Origin: Actinomycetota bacterium
GTDB lineage: Bacteria; Actinomycetota; CADDZG01; JAHWKV01
Assembly (NCBI GenBank): GCA_019347715.1
Contig: JAHWKU010000001.1
Span: forward strand, 186,001-250,000
DNA length: 64,000 nt
Reading direction: 5' to 3'
The notes under the pieces are model-generated. The model was not told where the DNA came from, searched no databases, and saw only the letters and a list, made by a program, of their open reading frames with translations. Position numbers and translations under genes: made by a program. Shown one piece after another: positions 1-8,244 of this stretch; the stretch's first letter is position 1; each line of letters opens with the position of its first letter.

Positions 1-115
1 GGTCGAAAGCCCTTCGACGACTTCGTCCACAGAGGCAGATGGTAGGTTACGCCGGACCCGAACGGAGGCAGGATGCCCAAGCACCAAATAGCGCAGCGCG
101 TCGGGCAGTGGTCCG

Positions 116-1258
116 TTGAATCTCCCTGATGGAGCCGCTGGGGTTCTTCCCAGTCAGTACCTCGAACATGCGGTGGCTGATGGAGTCATCGACGCCGGGG
201 AGTACAAGATTCCCTCGGCCAATATCCAGCCAGCGAGCATCGACCTTCGTTTAGGAGAGGTTGCCTACCGCATCCGCTGCAGCTTCCTTCCCGATTCTCA
301 GCCGGTCGAGATGAAGATGAAAGACCTCATCGTCGACGAGCTGGATTTGCGCCGAGACGGTGCCGTTCTCGAGACCAATCGCCCGTACCTCGTCCCTTTG
401 CTCGAACAACTCACGCTTCCCGCAAACGTGAGAGGAAAGGCGAATCCGAAGAGTTCCACCGGACGTCTTGACGTATTCACGCGGGTCATCACGGATCAGA
501 GCTTCCGATTCGACGAGATCGTCGCCGGCTATCAAGGCCAGTTGTTTTTGGAGATCGTGCCATTGTCGTTCACGGTAAGGGTGCGACAGGGGCTCGCGCT
601 CAACCAACTGAGGCTTTCGGTAGGACGGTCCGTACTGACCGACGAGGAGATCGTCCAGTTGCACGAAGAGACGCCGATTTTGTTTAGCTCACAGAAGCCC
701 GTGACCGACATCTCCACCGCCGGGGGCCTGTTCCTTGGGCTGGACTTGAAAGGCGATGGGCAAGGCCGAGTCGGGTATCGGGCCAAGGACAACGCACCTC
801 TGCTGGAGATGTCGGTCACAGACGCATTTAGTCCAGGAGAATTTTGGGAGCCCGTATTCAGAGAAGAGGGCGATCGGATAGTGCTGGCCCCCGAGAAGTT
901 CTACCTGCTGCTCTCCGAAGAGGCCGTGCGCATCTCGCCGGAATACGCGGCGGAGATGACTGCTTACGACCCAACCAGCGGCGAGCTTCGGACGCACTAC
1001 GCCGGGTTCTTCGATCCTGGCTTCGGCTACGACACCCAGGAGCGATTTCTCGGGTCAAGGGCTGCTCTCGAAGTTAGAGCGCATGACGTCCCGTTCATGA
1101 TTGAACACGGCCAGAGGGTATGCAAACTCACGTTCGAACGAATGCTTGAGGCGCCGACGGTTCTCTACGGCCAGGGCATCGGATCCTCGTATCAGAATCA
1201 ACAGGACACATTGGGAAAGCACTTCCGAAGAGTTTCGGCGGGCAGCGAACCCGCCTGA
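116..1258 (+). CDS. dcd: 2'-deoxycytidine 5'-triphosphate deaminase, double-domain form
   Basis: Predicted to deaminate dCTP to dUTP, supplying the dTTP pathway in the cytoplasm. The 380-residue protein carries the dCTP deaminase/dUTPase signature KSSTGR (about residue 112) in its first half and a second copy-like strand segment, GFFDPGFGY, near residue 297. It is therefore the long, two-domain family rather than the roughly 190-residue enzyme usual in actinobacteria. The frame has a stop at 89-91 and the first usable codon is TTG at 116; a GTG at 173 is an alternative start. It is followed 25 nt later by pyruvate kinase. The family call is firm, the start less so. Confidence 0.85.
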   Translation: MNLPDGAAGVLPSQYLEHAVADGVIDAGEYKIPSANIQPASIDLRLGEVAYRIRCSFLPDSQPVEMKMKDLIVDELDLRRDGAVLETNRPYLVPLLEQLTLPANVRGKANPKSSTGRLDVFTRVITDQSFRFDEIVAGYQGQLFLEIVPLSFTVRVRQGLALNQLRLSVGRSVLTDEEIVQLHEETPILFSSQKPVTDISTAGGLFLGLDLKGDGQGRVGYRAKDNAPLLEMSVTDAFSPGEFWEPVFREEGDRIVLAPEKFYLLLSEEAVRISPEYAAEMTAYDPTSGELRTHYAGFFDPGFGYDTQERFLGSRAALEVRAHDVPFMIEHGQRVCKLTFERMLEAPTVLYGQGIGSSYQNQQDTLGKHFRRVSAGSEPA

Positions 1259-1271
1259 CACGACTAGCCGG

Positions 1272-1277
1272 TAGCAT
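1272..1277 (+). promoter_or_regulatory. -10 element of a likely leaderless pyk promoter
   Basis: TAGCAT lies exactly 6 nt before the GTG start of pyruvate kinase, so transcription would begin at or within a base or two of the start codon. There is no Shine-Dalgarno sequence. No good -35 box is visible. Confidence 0.5.
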
Positions 1278-1283
1278 CGGCTC

Positions 1284-2696
1284 GTGAGACGCACCAAGAT
1301 CATCTGCACGATCGGCCCGGCCAGTGCATCGCGTATACCCGAGATGGTCGAAGCGGGCATGGATATCGCGCGAATCAACTTCTCCCATGGAACCGAGGAG
1401 GATCACATCCAGGCGTTCGCCGGAGTCAAGTCTGCTTCCGAGAGCGCAGGTCGGCCCATCGGTCTCTTGGCCGATCTTCCCGGCCCCAAGGTAAGGCTCG
1501 GGGAGATTCTGGGTGGTGAGACGGACCTGGAGCCCGGCTCGACCTTCGACCTGCTTCCTTCCGGCCAGGCAGGAAACGAAAAGGGCGTCCCAACCGATCA
1601 TCCCTCTCTCGCCGAAGACCTGATGCCGGGAGACCGGATCCTCTTAGCGGACGGCGCGGCGGAGCTGCGGGTCCTTAGTTGCGATTACGCCGTCAGAACC
1701 GAGGTAGTGACGGGCGGAACCATCCGATCGAGAGCGGGGGTGAACATTCCATCCCACCGGCTTTCGCTCCCCGCGCTTGATTCCAAGGACAGGATGGACC
1801 TGAAAACTTCGATCGAGTTGGGGGCCGACTTTGTTGCACAGTCCTTCGTGAGACGAGCTGAAGACGTTCAGGAGTTGCGCGCACTGATCGGAGACAAACC
1901 CATCCGCATCGTGGTCAAGATAGAAACGGGCATGGCAGTCGAGGAAGCCGATCACATCCTGAACGAAGCCGATGCCATCATGCTGGCAAGAGGCGACCTC
2001 GGAGCAGAGATACCGTTCGAAGAGATCCCGGTGATCCAAAAGAACCTTCTACGGCGGGCAACGGGATCCGGCATCGCCGGAGTCGTAGCAACTCAGATGC
2101 TGGAATCCATGATCAACGCTCCCCGCCCCACCAGAGCCGAGGCAAGTGATGTTGCCAACGCGGTGCTGGATGGGGCCGATGCCATCCTGCTGTCGGCGGA
2201 AACGGCAATCGGCAAGTACCCGGTCGAGGCCGTACGTGCGGCGGCGCGGATATGTTCTGCCGCAGAAAGCAAGGGTGGCGAATTTGTTTGGGAGAGGCGT
2301 CAACCCGCACCTGCGTCGGAGGCGCAGGCCATAGCTCAAGCAGCTGCGATGCTCACTCATCGAGACCCGAGCATCTCCGCTATAGCTTGCTTCACCCCAT
2401 CCGGCCGGACTGCCGAGCTTCTGTCGACGGTGCGGCCGAGAGTCCCGATATACGCGTTCTCTCCGAGTCTCGGGACACTTCGCCGGCTCACGATCAGAAG
2501 GGGAGTCTTCCCCGTTCCGTGCGAAGAGCCGAACGACACGGATTCGATGATTCAGACCATGGACCGGGTACTTGGTGAAGGGTCGCTGCTGGATCCGGGG
2601 GCAGTCGTCCTCATGGTGGCATCTAGTCCCGTGGGATTGGCGCCCACAAACCTCCTGAAGATTCATCGGATCGACCAGGTGGAAGGAAGGAAATGA
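1284..2696 (+). CDS. pyk: Pyruvate kinase
   Basis: Catalyses the last step of glycolysis, phosphoenolpyruvate plus ADP to pyruvate plus ATP. The 470-residue length is standard. The N-terminal RRTKIICTIGPAS and INFSHG motifs, the catalytic-loop lysine in IRIVVKIETG, and the signature ARGDLGAEIP followed by ATQMLESM are all present. The GTG start fits the conserved N-terminus and lies 6 nt behind a TAGCAT box. The stop codon is one base from the acs start, so the two genes are probably co-transcribed and would link pyruvate and acetate metabolism. Confidence 0.97.
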   Translation: MRRTKIICTIGPASASRIPEMVEAGMDIARINFSHGTEEDHIQAFAGVKSASESAGRPIGLLADLPGPKVRLGEILGGETDLEPGSTFDLLPSGQAGNEKGVPTDHPSLAEDLMPGDRILLADGAAELRVLSCDYAVRTEVVTGGTIRSRAGVNIPSHRLSLPALDSKDRMDLKTSIELGADFVAQSFVRRAEDVQELRALIGDKPIRIVVKIETGMAVEEADHILNEADAIMLARGDLGAEIPFEEIPVIQKNLLRRATGSGIAGVVATQMLESMINAPRPTRAEASDVANAVLDGADAILLSAETAIGKYPVEAVRAAARICSAAESKGGEFVWERRQPAPASEAQAIAQAAAMLTHRDPSISAIACFTPSGRTAELLSTVRPRVPIYAFSPSLGTLRRLTIRRGVFPVPCEEPNDTDSMIQTMDRVLGEGSLLDPGAVVLMVASSPVGLAPTNLLKIHRIDQVEGRK

Positions 2697-2697
2697 G

Positions 2698-4665
2698 ATG
2701 ACCCAGAAGCCACGGATCGAAGCGCTGCTGGAAGAGCTTCGTACGTTTGATCCACCGGCTGCGTTCCGAGAACAAGCAGCGATCACGTCCGAGGAGATCT
2801 ACTCGGATGCCGAGGGTGATCTCGAGGGGTTCTGGGCCGCCCAGGCTTCGAGGCGGGTGGACTGGTTTCGAGATTGGGACCGCGTCCTGGATTGGGATCC
2901 TCCGTTCGCGAAGTGGTTCGTCGGAGCAACCCTCAACGTTTCTTACAACTGCCTCGATCGCCATCTTGAACGCGGACTTACAGACAAGGTGGCGTACTTC
3001 TGGGAGGGAGAGCCCGGCGACGCGCGCATCGTCACTTACCGGGAGCTCTACGAAGAGACATGCCGGGTGGCGAACGCGCTCAAGAAACTTGGGGTAAGAA
3101 AGGGAGACCGCGTAGCGATCTACATGCCGATGGTGCCCGAACTTCCGGCGGTGATGCTGGCATGCACCAGGATCGGCGCTCCCCATACCGTCGTGTTCGC
3201 AGGGTTCTCCTCGGATTCGCTTTCCGGACGCATCAACGACGCCGAGGCCAAGGTTTTGGTCACCGCAGACGGAGGCTACAGACGAGGAGAGATCGTTCCT
3301 CTAAAGGACAACTGCGACAGGGCATTACAACAGACGCCGACGATCGAGAAGGTGCTGGTCCTTAGGAGGACCGAACAGCCAGTCGATTTCGTCGAAGGCC
3401 GGGACGTCTGGTATCACGATCTGGTTCCAAATCAGAAAGCAGAATGCCCGCCGGAGGAGCTGGACTCGGAGCACCCTCTCTACATCCTCTATACATCTGG
3501 CACGACCGCCAAGCCCAAAGGGATCCTTCATACGACCGGCGGCTACCTTGTCGGAGCCGCCACCACCCATGAATGGGTATTCGACCTGAAACCAGACTCT
3601 GATATCTACTGGTGCGCTGCCGACATCGGCTGGGTCACAGGCCACAGCTACATCGTCTACGGGCCACTTGCCAACGGCACCACATCGATTCTCTATGAGG
3701 GGTCTCCCGACTTCCCCGATAAAGATCGATGGTGGACGATCGCAGAAAAGCATCGCGCCACCATCCTCTACACCGCACCAACCGCCATCCGCACTTTCAT
3801 GAAATGGGGAGAGGACTATCCCAACAAGCACGACCTTTCATCGCTGCGCCTGCTCGGAACCGTTGGCGAACCGATCAATCCGGAAGCCTGGGTCTGGTAC
3901 CACGAATTCATCGGCGGCGGCCGTTGCCCCATCGTGGACACCTGGTGGCAAACGGAGACGGGAATGATCATGATCTCCCCGCTGCCGGGGATAACCACTC
4001 TCAAGCCTGGATCGGCCACCCGTCCACTCCCTGGGATCGAAGCAGACATTGTCGATGAAGCGGGTCAATCCGTCGGGCTGGGCCAAGCCGGCTATCTGAC
4101 CTTGAAGCGTCCATGGCCGGCAATGCTAAGAACCATCTACGGAGACGACGAGCGATACGTTCAAACATACTGGTCACGCTTCCCAGGGATGTACTTCGCG
4201 GGAGATGGCGCCAAGCGAGATGACGACGGATACCTGTGGCTGCTTGGCCGAGTCGACGACGTCATGAACGTTCACGGCCATCGCATCTCGACCTACGAGG
4301 TAGAAAGCGCCCTCGTTGATCACCCTTCGGTAGCCGAGTCCGCCGTCGTTGGACGCGTAGCCGAGGACCGCAGCGAGTCGATAGTCGCGTTCGTAACGCT
4401 GAAAGGAAGTGCGACCGAGGCAGAGGCTTTGCTGCAGGAGCTAAGAGAGCATGTCGCCGCCAAGATCGGCAAGATCGCCAGGCCGGAGAGGATCATCTTT
4501 ACCGACGATCTGCCCAAGACCCGCTCCGGGAAAATAATGCGCAGGCTGCTCAAGGACGTCGCGGAGGGCCGCGCTCTCGGGGACATCACAACACTGGCCA
4601 ACGAGCAGGTCGTCGAGCAGATCCGCGAGCTCGCCAGAGCGCGAGCCGACGCGGATGACGCCTGA
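2698..4665 (+). CDS. acs: Acetyl-CoA synthetase
   Basis: Activates acetate (possibly also propionate) with ATP and CoA through an acyl-adenylate. The 655-residue protein has the AMP-binding motif YTSGTTAKPKG (about residue 265), the substrate-pocket motif DTWWQTETG (about 416) and the C-terminal lysine motif KTRSGKIMRR (about 603). That lysine is the one acetylated in regulated ACS enzymes. The start is ATG one base after the pyk stop. Its 3' end overlaps the next gene by 11 nt, placing it in one run with the nucleotidyltransferase cassette. Confidence 0.95.
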   Translation: MTQKPRIEALLEELRTFDPPAAFREQAAITSEEIYSDAEGDLEGFWAAQASRRVDWFRDWDRVLDWDPPFAKWFVGATLNVSYNCLDRHLERGLTDKVAYFWEGEPGDARIVTYRELYEETCRVANALKKLGVRKGDRVAIYMPMVPELPAVMLACTRIGAPHTVVFAGFSSDSLSGRINDAEAKVLVTADGGYRRGEIVPLKDNCDRALQQTPTIEKVLVLRRTEQPVDFVEGRDVWYHDLVPNQKAECPPEELDSEHPLYILYTSGTTAKPKGILHTTGGYLVGAATTHEWVFDLKPDSDIYWCAADIGWVTGHSYIVYGPLANGTTSILYEGSPDFPDKDRWWTIAEKHRATILYTAPTAIRTFMKWGEDYPNKHDLSSLRLLGTVGEPINPEAWVWYHEFIGGGRCPIVDTWWQTETGMIMISPLPGITTLKPGSATRPLPGIEADIVDEAGQSVGLGQAGYLTLKRPWPAMLRTIYGDDERYVQTYWSRFPGMYFAGDGAKRDDDGYLWLLGRVDDVMNVHGHRISTYEVESALVDHPSVAESAVVGRVAEDRSESIVAFVTLKGSATEAEALLQELREHVAAKIGKIARPERIIFTDDLPKTRSGKIMRRLLKDVAEGRALGDITTLANEQVVEQIRELARARADADDA

Positions 4666-5314
4666 TCCTGGCATGGCCTCTCCCCATAAATCCGATCATC
4701 TGATCTGGGAACAGGGAGGTGAATTCGACGAGGCAACCTATCGAAAGATCTTCGGCGAGGTAGTTGATGAGATTCGCCAGCTGAAAAAGGACTTCTTGGT
4801 GTTTGGCGGATTGGCTAGCTCGTTCTATGGAAGACCGCGCACTACGCACGACATCGATCTACTCGTGAGACCACAGGATCGTGACCCCTTGCTCGGTCAA
4901 TTGTCCGAGGCGGGATTCGATACTCAACGGACGTATCCGGATTGGATATACAAAGCCATGAAAGAGGGGGTTCTTGTCGACATCATTTTTCGGTCTTCGG
5001 GAAACATCTATCTCGATGATGAGATGGTGTCACGGGGGGTTACCGGCGAGATCCAGGGCAGGGAAGTTCCGGTAATAGCTCCAGAGGATCTGATCGTCAT
5101 CAAAGCTATCGCCCATAAAGAGAACTCACCCAGGCACTTGCACGATGTTCTCGAGGTTCTGTCCAGACAGTCAATCGATTGGGATTACTTGAGCAGGCGA
5201 GCAAGATTCGGAATCAGAAGGGTTCTCTCGTTTCTCATGTTTGCTTCATCGGAAGGAGTTGCAATACCGAAGGAAGTATTGGGAAAGATGGCCATAGAGA
5301 CCTACGGGAGTTGA
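4655..5314 (+). CDS. Nucleotidyltransferase-fold protein, first paralogue
   Basis: The minimal nucleotidyltransferase fold is visible: a glycine-rich FGGLASSFYG segment, then the DxD metal motif in THDIDLLV, and a third acidic residue in VDIIF. All three catalytic aspartates are present, so it should be active; the substrate is unknown. The C-terminal 70 residues look helical. It is a clear paralogue of the protein at 6331-6999, sharing (Y/H)P(D/E)W(I/M)YKA, the conserved aspartate in VD(I/L)IFR, and PEDL. The start at 4655 overlaps acs; an ATG at 4673 is an alternative. The fold recalls AbiEii/MNT-type antitoxin or toxin transferases, but no HEPN or AbiEi partner is adjacent. Confidence 0.8.
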   Translation: MTPDPGMASPHKSDHLIWEQGGEFDEATYRKIFGEVVDEIRQLKKDFLVFGGLASSFYGRPRTTHDIDLLVRPQDRDPLLGQLSEAGFDTQRTYPDWIYKAMKEGVLVDIIFRSSGNIYLDDEMVSRGVTGEIQGREVPVIAPEDLIVIKAIAHKENSPRHLHDVLEVLSRQSIDWDYLSRRARFGIRRVLSFLMFASSEGVAIPKEVLGKMAIETYGS

Positions 5315-5315
5315 C

Positions 5316-5579
5316 ATGACCGAACTCGGAGACGAACCCGTCGAATACTCGGTCGCCCATATCAAGGAGGCCCTTGCCGCCGATCCACACACCGCGGAGC
5401 TGCATGTCGAAGTGCAGGTGAAGGGTAGCTCGGTTGCAGTCACAGGACGGGTTACAACCGATGAACGAAGAAACGCAGTGGAGGAAGTGATCGGGCGGCT
5501 TTATCCCGGGGCCCGGATCCAGAATTACATTGCCGTCGAGGTACTCGACGCCGATCCGACGGTGGAAGACCTGTCGTGA
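5316..5579 (+). CDS. Small BON-domain protein
   Basis: An 87-residue protein whose pattern of an initial helix with DPHTAELHVEVQVKG, then VAVTGRV, a helix with a conserved ER-like pair (DERRNAVEEVI), and a final strand matches the BON domain. There is no signal peptide or lipobox, unlike OsmY-type BON proteins, so it should be cytoplasmic. It begins one base after the first nucleotidyltransferase stop and overlaps the phosphoesterase start by GTGA, so it is translationally coupled on both sides. It may bind a ligand or scaffold its neighbours; this is inference. Confidence 0.7.
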   Translation: MTELGDEPVEYSVAHIKEALAADPHTAELHVEVQVKGSSVAVTGRVTTDERRNAVEEVIGRLYPGARIQNYIAVEVLDADPTVEDLS

Positions 5580-6334
5580 TAACGATAGCAGCCGCCGCAG
5601 ATCTGCACTTGGGTCTTGATTCCGCCGGTTCGTTCAAGGCCGTCCTCGAAGGTCTCGATTCTTCGGCAGACCTCCTCCTTCTGGCCGGGGACCTAACCAA
5701 CTATGGGGATCCGGCCGAAGCAAGAGTCTTTACTGACGAGATCGCAGGATTCGATCTCCCTGTGGTAACGGTTCTCGGAAACCATGACTACCACGCAGGC
5801 GCCGAGAGCGAGATCCGCTCGATCCTGGAAGATGCAGGGGTCACGGTCCTCGAGGGGGAAAGCGTTTCTGTCTCATGCGATGGGGGGACGGTTGCAGTCG
5901 CCGGCATCAAGGGGTTCGGTGGCGGTTTCGCCGGAGCAAGCGCGGCCGACTTCGGAGAGCCCGAGATGAAGCAATTCGTTGCTCACACCAAGGCTGCAGC
6001 AGAGAGCATTGAAAGCTCTCTTTCTTCTCTCGAAGGAGACGTCAAGGTCGCCCTTCTGCATTACTCACCGATCGAGGCCACCCTAAGAGGGGAACGGCTG
6101 GAGATCTATCCATTCCTCGGAAGCTATCTTCTGGCCGAGGCCGTTGACAGGGCAGGGGCCGACATCGTCCTTCATGGCCACGCTCACACAGGGGCCGAAC
6201 GCGGGACCACCCCAGGGGGGATCCCCGTGAGAAACGTTGCTCAACCAGTGCTCGGCCACCCATACGCGCTCTTTCGATTCCACCGCGGCAGGCTCTCGGG
6301 CGACTCAGATCAAGACACGGCAGATGCGTCTTGA
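5576..6334 (+). CDS. Calcineurin-like metallophosphoesterase
   Basis: All five signature blocks of the binuclear metallophosphoesterase family appear in order: DLHLG (residues 9-13), GDLTNYG, GNHD, LLHYSP and GHAHTG near the C-terminus. The protein is 252 residues, cytoplasmic, with no signal peptide. It starts at GTG within the stop of the BON gene and ends in a TTGA overlap with the second nucleotidyltransferase. A phosphodiesterase flanked by two nucleotidyltransferases suggests opposed addition and removal of a nucleotide on a shared target. This is a hypothesis, not something the sequence proves. Confidence 0.88.
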   Translation: MITIAAAADLHLGLDSAGSFKAVLEGLDSSADLLLLAGDLTNYGDPAEARVFTDEIAGFDLPVVTVLGNHDYHAGAESEIRSILEDAGVTVLEGESVSVSCDGGTVAVAGIKGFGGGFAGASAADFGEPEMKQFVAHTKAAAESIESSLSSLEGDVKVALLHYSPIEATLRGERLEIYPFLGSYLLAEAVDRAGADIVLHGHAHTGAERGTTPGGIPVRNVAQPVLGHPYALFRFHRGRLSGDSDQDTADAS

Positions 6335-6999
6335 CCAAACGAGACTCGCCACGAGAACAGGAGGTCTCGGCCGAAACGTTTTGGGAGGTTCTCGACGAGG
6401 CGATAACAGCGCTTGGAGAAGGCGGTATCGCATATCTGTTCACCGGAGGGATCCCATCGGCGGCTCATGGTTATCCAGTCTGGAGTCACGGGGGAGAAGA
6501 CGTTGATCTGCTCGTGAAGCCCGATGAGGCAGTCAAAGCGCTCGAAATCCTGGCTGCTGCAGGATTCGAAACCGAACGGACTCACCCGGAATGGATGTAC
6601 AAAGCACGAAAGCATGGAGTAACCGTTGATCTCATCTTTCGCCCCGACGGCGGTATCCAGCTCGACGACCAGACGATAACCCACAAACTCGTGAGGGAAT
6701 TCCAAGGCAGGTCGCTAGAGATGGTGGGACCTGAGGATCTCGTTGTCATGCTCACCGCAAGCTATGGGGAGGACGAACCGATCCGGCTCAAGAACCTGCT
6801 GGGAATCCTCACTCACTCCGAAATCGACTGGGGGTATCTCGTTGCTAGAGCCGGCGACACTCTCACCAGACTGGCGTCATTTCTGGTCTACGCCGACTCC
6901 AAGGACATCTTCATTCCCCCGGAGGTTCTCAAGGCAATCATCTCTTCTTCGGTTCGGCATAGCGCTGCTGAGGAACCATCGGGTACCAATGGGGCCTAG
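6331..6999 (+). CDS. Nucleotidyltransferase-fold protein, second paralogue
   Basis: Paralogue of the protein at 4655-5314, 222 residues. It keeps the glycine pair (FTGGIPSAAHG), the DxD in GEDVDLLVKP and the third aspartate in VDLIFR, so the metal-binding triad is intact. The first motif is two residues longer and lacks the arginine-threonine seen in copy one, suggesting a different substrate. It starts at TTG overlapping the phosphoesterase stop (TTGA). It converges tail to tail with the PLP enzyme, the two TAG stops overlapping at CTAG. Confidence 0.78.
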   Translation: MTKRDSPREQEVSAETFWEVLDEAITALGEGGIAYLFTGGIPSAAHGYPVWSHGGEDVDLLVKPDEAVKALEILAAAGFETERTHPEWMYKARKHGVTVDLIFRPDGGIQLDDQTITHKLVREFQGRSLEMVGPEDLVVMLTASYGEDEPIRLKNLLGILTHSEIDWGYLVARAGDTLTRLASFLVYADSKDIFIPPEVLKAIISSSVRHSAAEEPSGTNGA

Positions 7000-8219
7000 C
7001 TATATCTCGGCTCGACGCCGGCAGAGGCCCCGCGTTGCTCCACGGACTCCCTCAGGTCATTGAGAAACTCATCGACGATACGGTCGTGTTCTGGGCTGAC
7101 CATCATATGAAGCGCCGACGGATCCTGCTGCCGGTCGAGGTGCCAGCCCTTTCGGTCCATGCCGTCCCCCACGGCCATGACGTCGAATTGGTCCGATCCA
7201 AACGCGATGATGCTCGCCTGCGGCTCCCCGATGATGCCGAGCCCATCGATCGACTGGATCCCTTCACACAACTTGTCCACGGTTTCTGTGATCCTGCTGG
7301 TCAGTCGCTTGTATCCATCGATGCCTAGGTAATTCATCACAGCCCATGCAACTGCAATCGGAGCAGAGGGCCGCGCCCCGGCCATGGCGAATGATCCGTA
7401 CATCCCTCCCGGCCAGTCCGAGTAAAGAAACGTCTGATACTGAAGATGAGCACCGTCGCGATGCAGGATCACCGCGGCCCCCTTGGTGGCGTAGCCGTAC
7501 TTGTGGACATCGGAAGACATCGTGGTCACTCCCTCGACTGTGAAATCGAAAGGCGTCACCTGTACTCCGATCATCTGCATGAACGGGAGCAGGAACCCGC
7601 CGACGCAGGCGTCGGTGTGAAATGAGATCCCATGCGCCGACGCAAGCGCCGCCAGCTCCTCGATGGGGTCGATCACACCGTGCGGATAGCTTGGAGCCGA
7701 TCCGACCACGAGGGCCGTCTGGTCTGTGATCATGCCGGCCGCGGCTTTCACATCCGCCCTCAGCTGATCGTTCAGTGGAATTTGCTTCAGCGTAAGGCCG
7801 AGGTAATGAGCTGCTTTCGCGAAGGCCGGGTGTGCTGAGAACGGAGCGAGAAGCTCGGGGGCCGTAACGCCTCTCTCCGCGGCCGCCCTGTCCCTTGCGG
7901 TTTTAACCGCCATGAGAATGCTCTCCGTTCCCCCTGAGGTCATGCAGCCCCCAAAGCCTGCAGGGGCGCGCAGGAGGCCGGCGGTCATCTCCACGACCTC
8001 CGTCTCCATCCGCCTCAGACTTGGAAATCTAAATGGGTTGAGGGCGTTCTCGAATAGGTAGAGGTTGGCGGCTTCTCTCAGAATCTCATCCACGTCGTCG
8101 CCGGCGGGATAGATCAGGCTCCAGGTTCGCCCGCCCTTCCAGTCGGCGTCCTCCGATTTCATCTCGCGCATGCGATTCAATATCTCGCTGCGGGGCTGTC
8201 CGTGCGCGGGGAGGTCCAC
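6996..8219 (-). CDS. Sphingosine-1-phosphate-lyase-like PLP-dependent decarboxylase/aldolase
   Basis: A group II PLP decarboxylase-fold protein of 407 residues. It contains SGGTESILMAV (phosphate-binding region), HTDACVGGFLLPF (the aspartate that contacts the pyridine ring) and SSDVHKYGYATKG, in which the lysine forms the Schiff base. The HKYG context and length resemble bacterial sphingosine-phosphate lyases more than glutamate decarboxylases. The real substrate cannot be read from the sequence. The start is GTG, 6 nt after a TAGAGT box. Confidence 0.85.
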   Translation of the reverse strand: MDLPAHGQPRSEILNRMREMKSEDADWKGGRTWSLIYPAGDDVDEILREAANLYLFENALNPFRFPSLRRMETEVVEMTAGLLRAPAGFGGCMTSGGTESILMAVKTARDRAAAERGVTAPELLAPFSAHPAFAKAAHYLGLTLKQIPLNDQLRADVKAAAGMITDQTALVVGSAPSYPHGVIDPIEELAALASAHGISFHTDACVGGFLLPFMQMIGVQVTPFDFTVEGVTTMSSDVHKYGYATKGAAVILHRDGAHLQYQTFLYSDWPGGMYGSFAMAGARPSAPIAVAWAVMNYLGIDGYKRLTSRITETVDKLCEGIQSIDGLGIIGEPQASIIAFGSDQFDVMAVGDGMDRKGWHLDRQQDPSALHMMVSPEHDRIVDEFLNDLRESVEQRGASAGVEPRYS

Positions 8220-8225
8220 CGCGCA

Positions 8226-8231
8226 ACTCTA
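8226..8231 (-). promoter_or_regulatory. -10 element of a likely leaderless promoter for the PLP lyase
   Basis: On the minus strand TAGAGT is followed by exactly 6 nt (TGCGCG) and then the GTG start at 8219. There is no ribosome-binding site, so a leaderless transcript is expected. Confidence 0.45.
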
Positions 8232-8244
8232 AACTGCCGGGGTG

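Noticed and set aside
1..115. 3' end of a gene at the left edge
   Set aside because: One frame ends in TAG at 43-45 after 14 codons, but this is too short to identify and the other frames also remain open for part of the stretch.
4655..6999. Classical AbiE or MNT-HEPN toxin-antitoxin locus
   Set aside because: There is a nucleotidyltransferase fold, but no AbiEi-type helix-turn-helix partner and no HEPN RxxxxH protein next to it.
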